A stretch of 13,713 nt of DNA from an uncultured Candidatus Pelagibacter sp. (GTDB lineage: Bacteria > Pseudomonadota > Alphaproteobacteria > Pelagibacterales > Pelagibacteraceae): the NCBI GenBank assembly GCA_905612385.1, contig CAJQRR010000040.1, positions 1 through 13,713 of the forward strand. Reading direction: 5' to 3'. Numbering within the stretch: the stretch's first letter is position 1; every line of letters starts with the position of its first letter. Below the pieces are notes generated by a model. It was not told where the DNA came from and ran no database searches. It worked only from the letters and a program-made list of their open reading frames with translations. The position numbers were made by a program, and so were the translations under genes. This document shows positions 1-6,320 of the stretch, piece after piece.

Positions 1-788
1 GCAGCTGTTGGTACAATAAAAGTAGTTATATTTTCACCTAAAATTTGAGTACCAACGAAAAGAGCCAATGTCCCATTTTGAAGACCACATTCTATTGAAA
101 TGCATCTTTGCTGCGCAACTCCGGATGCAAAATATTTTGCAATATAAAAACCTATTATCATCATTGATATGTTTAATAGCAAAGCAACCAAACCTGCGGT
201 CACAATATAAGAGATAATATTGTCCCACTCCACTATATAAATAGCAGCAAACACTAATATAAATAATATTACTGAAATTTTTTGAATTAGTGAAGCTTGC
301 TTATCAATAAAGTTTCCAGCAAAATGTTTAATTAACATTCCAATTATTACTGGAACTGTAACAACAAGAAACATTTTTAAAGCAATACCAGTCATTGATA
401 TTTCTTTAACAATGGCAATTTCGAAAAAATCAATAGATGTAAACATTATAAATGGAACAGAAATAATACTAATCAAACTAACAATTGCAGTTAGTGTTAT
501 TGAAAGGGCAACATCGCCATTAGCAAATTTAGTAAGAACATTTGATGTAACACCACCAGGCGCACATGCAATTAGCATTAACCCAACAGCAAGTTCTGCA
601 GGTAAGTTTAATAGTAAAGCTATAGATAGTGCGACTATTGGGAGTAAAACTAATTGACAAATAAAGCCAACCAAAAAATCTTTTGGAATTTTAACTACTC
701 TTACGAAGTCTTGAATTGTTAAACTCATTCCAAGTCCCAACATTATAAGAGCCAAACTAATTGGAGCTAATTTTGTAGCAATTTCCAT
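1..788 (-). CDS. Bile acid:sodium symporter family (SBF/BASS) transporter, 3'-truncated by window edge
   Basis: I translated this reading frame from the minus strand. It runs 262 codons and leaves the window before its stop, so the C-terminus is missing (family members are about 290-330 residues). It is strongly hydrophobic, with repeated membrane segments. It carries two SBF-family landmarks: an ACAPGGVTSN segment near residue 75, and an IECGLQNGTLA segment near residue 235, which corresponds to the second crossed-helix region that binds Na+ and substrate. The family imports organic anions with Na+ in the inner membrane; the substrate cannot be read from sequence, and bacterial members take pantoate, keto acids or other organic anions. 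The start is ATG at 788, because the codon directly before it is TAA in frame. It lies 61 bp downstream of the DUF2237 gene on the same strand and may be the last gene of that unit. No strong ribosome-binding site is visible. Confidence 0.88.
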   Translation of the reverse strand, partial: MEIATKLAPISLALIMLGLGMSLTIQDFVRVVKIPKDFLVGFICQLVLLPIVALSIALLLNLPAELAVGLMLIACAPGGVTSNVLTKFANGDVALSITLTAIVSLISIISVPFIMFTSIDFFEIAIVKEISMTGIALKMFLVVTVPVIIGMLIKHFAGNFIDKQASLIQKISVILFILVFAAIYIVEWDNIISYIVTAGLVALLLNISMMIIGFYIAKYFASGVAQQRCISIECGLQNGTLALFVGTQILGENITTFIVPTA

Positions 789-849
789 TTACAAAATCTA
801 TTAGTTCATTCTGAGTTTTTCAAGTAAATGATTTTAAACTTAGGATTAA

Positions 850-1224
850 CTAAGACAAATCAATAGCATTTTTTTTTAGAACTTCCATTGAAACAAGTTT
901 CAAAGTTTTTTCATGTGTTCTTTTTAAGTAAACTGGACAAGGTTTTCCAGCATCAGCAGCTCTTGCGTACCAACTAGCACAAACGCACCAACCATCTCCT
1001 GCTTTTAATCCTGGAAATCCAAATTCAGGATGAGGAGTTATCAAATCATTACCAGCTTCTTTACACCATTCTAAAAATTCAGTAGTAACTTTTGCACAAA
1101 CAGTATGAACGCCATGATCATTTTCATCAGTGCTACAACAACCATCTCTATGCCATCCTGTTAATGGATCGTTAGAACACTCTTCAAGATCTTCACCTAG
1201 AACATTTTTTTGTTTATCACTCAT
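850..1224 (-). CDS. DUF2237 family protein (COG3651), cysteine-rich, function unknown
   Basis: This 124-residue protein matches the small bacterial DUF2237 family over its whole length. Typical segments are NVLGEDLEECS near the N-terminus, DPLTGWHRDGCC at 19-30, HTVCA at 40-44, a PEFGFPGLK block at 66-74, and GDGWCVCAS at 76-84. It contains eight cysteines (16, 29, 30, 43, 54, 80, 82, 96), several in pairs, which suggests metal binding or redox chemistry, but no activity is established for the family to my knowledge. It has no signal peptide or membrane segment, so it is probably cytosolic. The ATG follows the hisI stop codon directly (TAA then ATG, zero spacing), so the two genes are almost certainly cotranscribed and translationally coupled. 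The stop is TAA at 850-852. Confidence 0.9.
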   Translation of the reverse strand: MSDKQKNVLGEDLEECSNDPLTGWHRDGCCSTDENDHGVHTVCAKVTTEFLEWCKEAGNDLITPHPEFGFPGLKAGDGWCVCASWYARAADAGKPCPVYLKRTHEKTLKLVSMEVLKKNAIDLS

Positions 1225-1713
1225 TTAAATTTTTGTTGGATTGGGTTGGCCTTTGTAAACAACCTTAGGGTCAAATGATTTTTCTTTTTCTTCAAATTTC
1301 ATTTCTATCTGTCTGCCATTTTCAATTGGACCTAATGGTATTGATCTATAAAAGCAAGATCTATAGCCTACGTGGCAGCTAGAACCATCCCCAATATCAA
1401 CAGTTAACCAAACTGAATCTTGATCATCATCAATTCTTATTTCTAAAACTTTTTGAGTAAAACCACTGGTCTTACCTTTGTGCCAGATCTGCTGTCTAGA
1501 TCTACTGAAATAATGAGCTTCCTTAGTTTCTATAGTTTTTTTAAAAGCTTCAACATTCATATAGCCATGCATAAGAATATCTTTAGTTTTAGAGCACATT
1601 GTAATGACTGGAATTAACCCATCATTGTCAAATTTTGGTGAAAGGAGTTTTCCCTCTTCAATTTCTACTATATTTTCTCTTTTTTTAAACATATCTAAGT
1701 AATTATGTAGCAT
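1225..1713 (-). CDS. hisI: Phosphoribosyl-AMP cyclohydrolase (HisI), variant with Asp at the first zinc-cysteine position
   Basis: HisI hydrolyses the adenine ring of phosphoribosyl-AMP in the third step of histidine synthesis, in the cytosol, using Zn2+ and Mg2+. The 162-residue product shows the family order: GLIPVIT at 32-38, MHGYMNVEA at 48-56, SRSRQQIWHKGKTSG at 70-84, the acidic metal site at 95-99, and CHVGYRSCF at 113-121. The zinc ligands Cys113 and Cys120 are present. The usual DCDxD motif reads DDDQD (95-99), so the first zinc-ligand cysteine is replaced by Asp96. It is a stand-alone HisI without the HisE domain, and no other histidine gene is in the window. A shorter start at Met8 (1692) is possible because neither ATG has a clear ribosome-binding site; the longer form is given. 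It is divergent from folE, which encodes another purine-ring-opening enzyme. Confidence 0.9.
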   Translation of the reverse strand: MLHNYLDMFKKRENIVEIEEGKLLSPKFDNDGLIPVITMCSKTKDILMHGYMNVEAFKKTIETKEAHYFSRSRQQIWHKGKTSGFTQKVLEIRIDDDQDSVWLTVDIGDGSSCHVGYRSCFYRSIPLGPIENGRQIEMKFEEKEKSFDPKVVYKGQPNPTKI

Positions 1714-1769
1714 ACTGATGAATATATTAAATATTTTAAAAATAGTAATTTACTGTATAAACTTGCAAT
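1714..1769. promoter_or_regulatory. Divergent hisI/folE promoter spacer, possibly leaderless in both directions
   Basis: Only 56 bp separate the two start codons. On the plus strand TATAAA at 1756-1761 would start transcription around 1768, at the folE ATG (1770). On the minus strand TATATT (1726 down to 1721) ends 7 nt before the hisI ATG. The -35 regions are weak and neither gene has a Shine-Dalgarno sequence. The -10 calls come from consensus only. Confidence 0.4.
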
Positions 1770-2378
1770 ATGAAATTAGTTGAAGAAACAGATAACAAGA
1801 TTTTAGATGCTAAAAAAGTTTCTGATAAAGAGGCTGAAGAAGCATTTAAGACAATCTTAACTTGGATAGGCGAAGACCCTAGTAGAGAAGGTTTATTAGA
1901 AACTCCAAAAAGAGTAGTTAAAGCATTTAAAGAATATTTTGGTGGTTACACACAAGATGCTGGACAGATTTTAGAGAAAACATTTGGCGATGTAGAAGGT
2001 TATGATGATATGGTTGTTGAAAAAAATATTTCAGTTTCAAGTCATTGTGAGCATCATATGGCACCAATAGTTGGAACAGCGCATGTTGCGTATATTCCAA
2101 ATGAAAGAGTTGTTGGCTTAAGTAAACTTGCAAGAGTTGTTGAAGTCTTTTCAAAAAGATTACAAACGCAAGAGAGATTAACAATGCAAGTTGCAAAAGC
2201 TTTGATGACTTCTTTAGATGCAAAAGGTGTTGCAGTTACAATTGATGCAGCTCACCAATGTATGACTATGAGGGGTATTAAAAAAGAAAATGCAACAACT
2301 GTCACAAATTACTTCTTGGGACAATTCAAAGAGGATTTAAGTATCCAAAATAGATACTTAAGATTTATTAGTAAGTAA
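1770..2378 (+). CDS. folE: GTP cyclohydrolase I (FolE, type IA)
   Basis: This enzyme converts GTP to 7,8-dihydroneopterin triphosphate, the entry step to tetrahydrofolate, in the cytosol as a homodecamer. The 202-residue length is normal. After a variable N-terminus come DPSREGLLETPKRV at 36-49, then SSHCEHHMAP (90-99), GLSKLARVVEVFS (116-128), RLTMQVA (136-142) and HQCMTMRG (162-169). The zinc ligands Cys93, His96 and Cys164 and the catalytic histidines 95 and 162 are all present, so this is the zinc-dependent class and not FolE2. The ATG at 1770 has no Shine-Dalgarno sequence; a TATAAA box 8 nt upstream suggests a very short or absent leader. It is followed after 21 bp by acuI on the same strand, with no visible terminator. 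Confidence 0.96.
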   Translation: MKLVEETDNKILDAKKVSDKEAEEAFKTILTWIGEDPSREGLLETPKRVVKAFKEYFGGYTQDAGQILEKTFGDVEGYDDMVVEKNISVSSHCEHHMAPIVGTAHVAYIPNERVVGLSKLARVVEVFSKRLQTQERLTMQVAKALMTSLDAKGVAVTIDAAHQCMTMRGIKKENATTVTNYFLGQFKEDLSIQNRYLRFISK

Positions 2379-2388
2379 CTTTCTCGAG

Positions 2389-2393
2389 AGGAG
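2389..2393 (+). promoter_or_regulatory. Strong ribosome-binding site deciding the acuI start
   Basis: AGGAG within GAGAGGAG (2386-2393) touches the ATG at 2394 but lies 6 nt before the in-frame ATG at 2400. Normal spacing therefore selects 2400. It is one of very few strong Shine-Dalgarno sequences in this window. Confidence 0.75.
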
Positions 2394-2399
2394 ATGGTC

Positions 2400-3401
2400 A
2401 TGTCAGACAATTTTAAAGCATTAATAGTTAATCAAGAAGGTGAAAATTTTACCAGAGAGGTAAAATCAATAGATAAATCATTTTTAAAACATGGTGATGT
2501 ACTTGTGAAAGTAGATTATTCAGACTTAAACTATAAAGATGCACTTATTTTAAATAATGGAGCAAAATTAGTAAAAGAATTTCCACATATACCAGGTATA
2601 GATTTTTCAGGAACTGTTTTAGAAAGTGATAATTCAAAATTTATAAAAGGGGACGAAGTTATCCTTACAGGATGGAGAGTAGGAGAGATTTATTTTGGTG
2701 GTTATTCTCAAATTGCAAAAGTTAATGGAGATTTTTTAGTTAAAAAACCAAAAGATATCACATCAAAGCAAGCTATGATTTTGGGTACTGCTGGATTAAC
2801 AGCCTTACTTTGTTCTTTTGCAATCAAAGCACGAGAAGAACTTTTATTAGGAGAGAAAGTTAAAGATGTTTTAGTTACAGGTGCTTCAGGTGGTGTTGGA
2901 AGTATTGCAGTAATGATATTGAGTAAATTTGGTTATGACGTAACAGCCGTTACTGGTAAATCTGAAAATGAAGAATATTTAAAATCTATAGGTGCTAAAA
3001 ACATAATAAATAAAGCAGATTTAGACAAAGATGCAAGGCCATTAGATAAAGGTCTATGGGACGGCGTTGTTGATACGGTTGGTGGAAAGATACTTGCTAA
3101 TGCACTTGCACAAACTAGAGACAATGGAATTGTTGCTGCATGTGGAAATGCTTCTGATTATAAACTAAACACAACAGTTATGCCCTTTATTATTAGAGGT
3201 GTTAAACTTTGGGGAATTAATTCTGTTACTGCATCTATTAAGAGAAGAGAATTTGTTTGGAATGAAGTTAAAAGCCTTATTGATTTTGAGCAATTAGAAA
3301 AATCAATAAAGACAGTAAGCCTAGAGGATTTAATAGACATATATCCAAAGATGCTTAAAGGTGAAACATCAGGAAGATATATTGTTGACGTTAATAAATA
3401 A
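2400..3401 (+). CDS. acuI: Acrylyl-CoA reductase (NADPH), AcuI/YhdH family
   Basis: This is a medium-chain dehydrogenase/reductase of the YhdH/AcuI subfamily, 333 residues from the ATG at 2400. AcuI reduces toxic acrylyl-CoA to propionyl-CoA with NADPH. In marine bacteria it serves the acrylate branch of DMSP breakdown. Landmarks are DLNYKDAL (42-49), IPGIDFSGTV (64-73), GWRVGE followed by GGYSQ (91-104), GTAGLTA (129-135) and the nucleotide-binding GASGGVGS (161-168). The zinc-binding loop of alcohol dehydrogenases is absent, as expected for this subfamily. The first ATG at 2394 would add two residues but touches the ribosome-binding site. A LysR gene follows with zero spacing and probably regulates this unit. 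Substrate assignment is by family; a broader enone or quinone reductase role cannot be excluded. Confidence 0.88.
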   Translation: MSDNFKALIVNQEGENFTREVKSIDKSFLKHGDVLVKVDYSDLNYKDALILNNGAKLVKEFPHIPGIDFSGTVLESDNSKFIKGDEVILTGWRVGEIYFGGYSQIAKVNGDFLVKKPKDITSKQAMILGTAGLTALLCSFAIKAREELLLGEKVKDVLVTGASGGVGSIAVMILSKFGYDVTAVTGKSENEEYLKSIGAKNIINKADLDKDARPLDKGLWDGVVDTVGGKILANALAQTRDNGIVAACGNASDYKLNTTVMPFIIRGVKLWGINSVTASIKRREFVWNEVKSLIDFEQLEKSIKTVSLEDLIDIYPKMLKGETSGRYIVDVNK

Positions 3402-4292
3402 ATGGATTGGGATAAACTAAAAATATTTCATGCAGTTGCAGAAGCTGGCAGCTTTACCAATGCAACTATAAACCTAAACCTTAGTCAATCTGCAATCAGT
3501 AGACAAATTCAATCACTGGAGCAAGATCTTAAAGTACAACTCTTCGAGAGACACGCAAGGGGACTCACATTAACTGAAAATGGTGAATATCTATTTAAAA
3601 CTGCGCATGATGTAATTGGCAAATTAAAAGAAGTTGAATCTACTTTAGGTGATCAAAAAAATAAACCAACTGGAAAATTAACAATTACCACAGTTAGAAG
3701 TTTTGGAACTCACTGGCTTACCCCCAGAATTCAAGAGTTCATGACTTTAAACCCCGAAATAGAGATTGAATTAATTTTTGATGATAAAGAATTAGACTTA
3801 AGTACAAGACAAGCAGACATAGGTATTTTCATGAGAAGGCCTAAGCAACTTAATTATATTCAAAAGAAATTAATAGATATAAAATACTATATTTATGGTT
3901 CTAATAAATATTTAGAAAAATATGGTATGCCAAAAACTATAAACGATTTAAACAAACATAAACTTATTTCATTTGGTAAGGGTGCACCATCTCCAGTTTA
4001 TGATCCAGATTGGGCACTTAAACTTGGAGTTAAAGACGGAAAAAAGAGAAAACCAGTAATGAAAGTTAATAGTGTTATGGGCTTACTATTAGCAGTAGAG
4101 TCTGGCGTAGGTCTTGCAGCTCTTCCAGAATATTTAGTATTTAATTCAAATAATATAATAAAAGTTCTTCCAAATTCAGAAGGACCTATCACAGAAGCAC
4201 ATTTTGTTTATCCTCAATCGCTTAAAAATACAGCACGTATTACCGCTTTTAGGAATTTCTTGTTCAGTAAAATAGGTGACTGGAAGTCTTAA
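3402..4292 (+). CDS. LysR-family transcriptional regulator
   Basis: This 296-residue protein has the LysR layout. An N-terminal winged helix-turn-helix (about 1-60; LKIFHAVAEAGSFTNA then LSQSAISRQIQSLE) is followed by a linker helix and a periplasmic-binding-protein-like effector domain (about 90-290). The effector domain contains GKLTITTVRSFG, a RQADIGIFMRRP block, and AVESGVGLAALPEYL near residue 230-245. Its ATG comes directly after the acuI TAA, so it is translated from the same mRNA. LysR proteins usually bind near their own operon and respond to a pathway metabolite. By position acuI is the first candidate target, with an acrylate/propionate-type effector possible but unproven. Its stop codon touches the stop of the convergent gene at 4293, so there is no room for a dedicated terminator. 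Confidence 0.92.
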   Translation: MDWDKLKIFHAVAEAGSFTNATINLNLSQSAISRQIQSLEQDLKVQLFERHARGLTLTENGEYLFKTAHDVIGKLKEVESTLGDQKNKPTGKLTITTVRSFGTHWLTPRIQEFMTLNPEIEIELIFDDKELDLSTRQADIGIFMRRPKQLNYIQKKLIDIKYYIYGSNKYLEKYGMPKTINDLNKHKLISFGKGAPSPVYDPDWALKLGVKDGKKRKPVMKVNSVMGLLLAVESGVGLAALPEYLVFNSNNIIKVLPNSEGPITEAHFVYPQSLKNTARITAFRNFLFSKIGDWKS

Positions 4293-5990
4293 TTAACTAG
4301 ACTTATCGTTAACATAAACTGAAACACCTCTAGAATTAATATCAATATCAAACTTTTTATGAAGTGGTGGAAATGCTCTTTGTGAACAATCTAACCTATC
4401 GCATGTCCTGCATGATACACCAATTGGAATTTCTGTTTTTTTATCACTAATATCGATGTTTTCAGTATAAACAAATTCTTTTGCATATTTAGCCTCACAC
4501 CCCAACCCAATTGACAGAATACTTTTTGATTGACCATATCTACCAACACCTTTTTCAACAGTTCTAGCAATACAAACATATTTCTCTCCATTTGTCATTT
4601 TACTTACTGCTGCCTGAATAATACCAGGTCTTGTAAAGGCAGAATAGACATTCCATCTAGGACAAGCACCACCATATCTTGGTATTTCAATACCAGACAA
4701 TGAAAATCTTTTTGAAATATTACCTGCAATATCAGTTCTTAACATATGAAAAGGAATACCAGGTAGTTTAGGGTTTTGAAGACAGGTTACTCTATGAGCG
4801 ACTTGCTCAAAGGAAGTTGCAAAAGTATTTTGAAGGAGTTCAAGGTCGTATTTTAATTCTTTACATTCTGCATGAAATAATTTGTAAGGCATTAAAATTG
4901 CAGCCCCACAATAATTTAATAGAGCAACCTGTGTTAGTTTTTTTGATTCATTGGATGGAAAATTAAAATTAGACAAATATTTATTGATTTCTTTAGATGC
5001 TCCTTCTTGAGCAATTTGAGATGCGGCATGTAATTTTTTAGTTTCTAAAGTATTATAATCACTTAATAAAAGTTCTTTTGTATTTTTATTATAAATTTTA
5101 GAAAAAGGCTTACCTTCCTCAGGAATTATATCTTTAACAATTATTGAGTATTCAGATTTTAGAAAATCACATAAAGCAATATATCTAGTTCGGTTATTAA
5201 CTTGAACTTTTTCAAAAATTTTATCTGCAAATTCTTCAAGTTCAGGAAAATAGTTTTTATTTTCTTGAAGAAAATCTGATATTACCTCTCCAGGAAATGC
5301 TGTCTTTCTACTATCAATTTTTTTTCCAGAAATATCTTCGACCCTATTAACTATAGCATGATCTTTTTGTCTAAAATTATCTCCTAATTTAATTAATGCT
5401 TTTGCAATTTTTGGATTAGTGCTTACTAAATCTTTTACTTCTGGGCCAAGTATATCTAGGTCTTCAAATAATTGATCGTCTAAAAGTTCAGAAATATCAT
5501 TTTCTAAATTAACATCAGCCTTACTGGTTAAGTCAGATAGATCCACTCTTAATTCTTTACTAACTTTAATTAATAAGTCACCATCGATATTTCTTTTTCC
5601 ACCTTCAATTAAATTTAAATAACTGGGAGAAATATTTATTTGTTCTGCAAATTTATTTGCTTGCAACCCAAGCTGTCTTCTAAAGGCTTTTATTTTAGGG
5701 CCAATTTTTAAATCAGATTTATTAATATCTTTATTTTTTAAAAATTTTGTTATTGCAATTTTAGAATTTTCTAAATTAATCTCTTTTTCACTTGTAAGAT
5801 CAGATAGTTCTATTCTCAACTCATTACAAATCTTAATTAATAGGTCTGCATCAACATTTCTTTTTCCATTTTCAATTAAGTTTAAATAGCTAGGGGAGAT
5901 ATTTATTTGTTCAGCTAATTTTTTAGCTTGAAGACCTAATTTTTGTCTAAAGCTTTTTATTTTGCTTCCAATTTTACTGTTTATACTCAT
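4293..5990 (-). CDS. ScfR/RamB-type short-chain acyl-CoA regulator with two tandem HTH domains
   Basis: This 565-residue protein belongs to the XRE-HTH plus IrrE-like plus DUF2083 family (RamB, PrpR, PccR), which are usually about 470 residues with one HTH. Here the HTH is duplicated: residues 7-75 and 96-164 align without gaps, 51 of 69 identical. The middle (about 230-420) is the degenerate peptidase-M78-like region, where LHAASQIAQEG replaces a metal-binding HExxH. The C-terminal DUF2083 part has GGACPRW (Cys443), GLGCEA (Cys498) and CRTCDRLDC (Cys527, 530, 535) before QRAFPP. A 4Fe-4S cluster has been reported for mycobacterial PrpR, so cluster binding here is plausible. Known relatives sense acyl-CoA and control acetate, propionate and glyoxylate-cycle genes. 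The gene diverges from aceA across repeated TTTGTAAA sites, close to the TTTGCAAA sites of relatives, so it probably regulates both itself and aceA. Confidence 0.9.
   Translation of the reverse strand: MSINSKIGSKIKSFRQKLGLQAKKLAEQINISPSYLNLIENGKRNVDADLLIKICNELRIELSDLTSEKEINLENSKIAITKFLKNKDINKSDLKIGPKIKAFRRQLGLQANKFAEQINISPSYLNLIEGGKRNIDGDLLIKVSKELRVDLSDLTSKADVNLENDISELLDDQLFEDLDILGPEVKDLVSTNPKIAKALIKLGDNFRQKDHAIVNRVEDISGKKIDSRKTAFPGEVISDFLQENKNYFPELEEFADKIFEKVQVNNRTRYIALCDFLKSEYSIIVKDIIPEEGKPFSKIYNKNTKELLLSDYNTLETKKLHAASQIAQEGASKEINKYLSNFNFPSNESKKLTQVALLNYCGAAILMPYKLFHAECKELKYDLELLQNTFATSFEQVAHRVTCLQNPKLPGIPFHMLRTDIAGNISKRFSLSGIEIPRYGGACPRWNVYSAFTRPGIIQAAVSKMTNGEKYVCIARTVEKGVGRYGQSKSILSIGLGCEAKYAKEFVYTENIDISDKKTEIPIGVSCRTCDRLDCSQRAFPPLHKKFDIDINSRGVSVYVNDKSS
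5499..5972 (-). repeat. Intragenic tandem duplication encoding the second HTH of the ScfR-type regulator
   Basis: Codons 7-75 (5972 to 5766) and 96-164 (5705 to 5499) encode the same 69-residue HTH segment at an offset of 89 residues (267 bp). Fifty-one of 69 residues agree, including an unbroken AEQINISPSYLNLIE run in both copies. The nucleotide sequences remain recognisably similar, which suggests a duplication and not a domain acquired from elsewhere. The intervening 20 residues are Lys/Asn-rich and look like a linker. Confidence 0.93.
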
Positions 5991-6002
5991 TTTTTATCTA
6001 CT

Positions 6003-6033
6003 TTTGTAAATTTTGTAAATTTAAATTTACAAA
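6003..6033. promoter_or_regulatory. Operator cluster proximal to the scfR-type gene: three TTTGTAAA sites and a 22-bp perfect palindrome
   Basis: TTTGTAAA occurs at 6003-6010 and 6012-6019 (9-bp period), and its inverse TTTACAAA at 6026-6033. The stretch 6012-6033 is a perfect 22-bp palindrome. A diverged copy TTTACAAG lies at 6046-6053. On the minus strand TTGATA (6040 to 6035) and TACAAA (6017 to 6012) are spaced 17 bp, so a promoter for the regulator gene would overlap the operators, consistent with autoregulation. Relatives bind TTTGCAAA-type sites; use of the T variant here is inference. Confidence 0.7.
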
Positions 6034-6076
6034 TTATCAACTCAATTTACAAGTAAAATAGCGCTTTTTGATATCT

Positions 6077-6093
6077 TTTGTAAACTTTGTAAA
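6077..6093. promoter_or_regulatory. Paired TTTGTAAA operator upstream of the aceA unit
   Basis: Two copies, 6077-6084 and 6086-6093, have the same 9-bp period as the pair at 6003/6012, and the two pairs are 74 bp apart (about seven helical turns). This pair covers the expected -35 region of the promoter whose -10 is at 6097-6102. That position would suit either an activator contacting RNA polymerase or a repressor blocking it. Confidence 0.7.
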
Positions 6094-6096
6094 TTA

Positions 6097-6102
6097 TATA
6101 AT
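6097..6102 (+). promoter_or_regulatory. Putative -10 box for the aceA transcript
   Basis: This is an exact TATAAT immediately downstream of the paired operator. No good -35 exists at 16-18 bp, which is typical of activator-dependent promoters. The predicted transcription start is near 6109, within the first codon of the 53-aa ORF at 6107, so that ORF would be leaderless or missed by this transcript. Confidence 0.5.
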
Positions 6103-6106
6103 AAGT

Positions 6107-6268
6107 ATGAATAAAGAAAATAAAAATCAAGAAAATCAGTCCCGAAACACAACAAAAGAAGATCAAAATCAGGCTAGCCAATCTGGCATTTACTTGAGAG
6201 ATGATCACTGTGATTGGGGTTCAAGCGGCATGAATGAATTTACTAACGAATTTAGTGAAAACAATTAA
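6107..6268 (+). CDS. Possible 53-residue polar small protein or leader ORF upstream of aceA
   Basis: The frame encodes a very hydrophilic 53-residue peptide rich in Asn, Gln, Glu and Lys in its first half, with a less biased second half (GIYLRDDHCDWG). I recognise no family. The frame is open upstream to a TTG at 6068, but that would lie inside the operator pair, so ATG 6107 is used. It has no Shine-Dalgarno sequence and overlaps the predicted transcription start. It could be a leaderless small protein, an upstream leader ORF influencing aceA (start 52 bp after its stop), or simply an open stretch of 5' untranslated region. Confidence 0.35.
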   Translation: MNKENKNQENQSRNTTKEDQNQASQSGIYLRDDHCDWGSSGMNEFTNEFSENN

Positions 6269-6320
6269 GCCACTCAAAGACTAATTTTCCCAACTCCAAA
6301 AACTTAGAAAGACCTTACCT

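Noticed and set aside
788..795. TTTACAAA overlapping the SBF transporter start, as another ScfR-type site
   Set aside because: It is a single copy with no partner at 9 bp, and one or two such octamers are expected by chance in a window this AT-rich.
1927..2223. 98-residue minus-strand frame inside folE
   Set aside because: It is a shadow of a fully conserved gene, with a Leu/Gln-rich composition explained by the opposite-strand codons.
6068..6106. TTG start extending the 53-aa ORF by 13 residues
   Set aside because: The extension is encoded by the paired TTTGTAAA operator and lies upstream of the predicted transcription start.
6107..6268. Resemblance of the C-terminal DW-xxx-G-xx-EF pattern to the DUF1674/SdhAF4 family
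   Set aside because: The spacing is off and the family's PTRYGDW core is absent, so the likeness is too weak to use.
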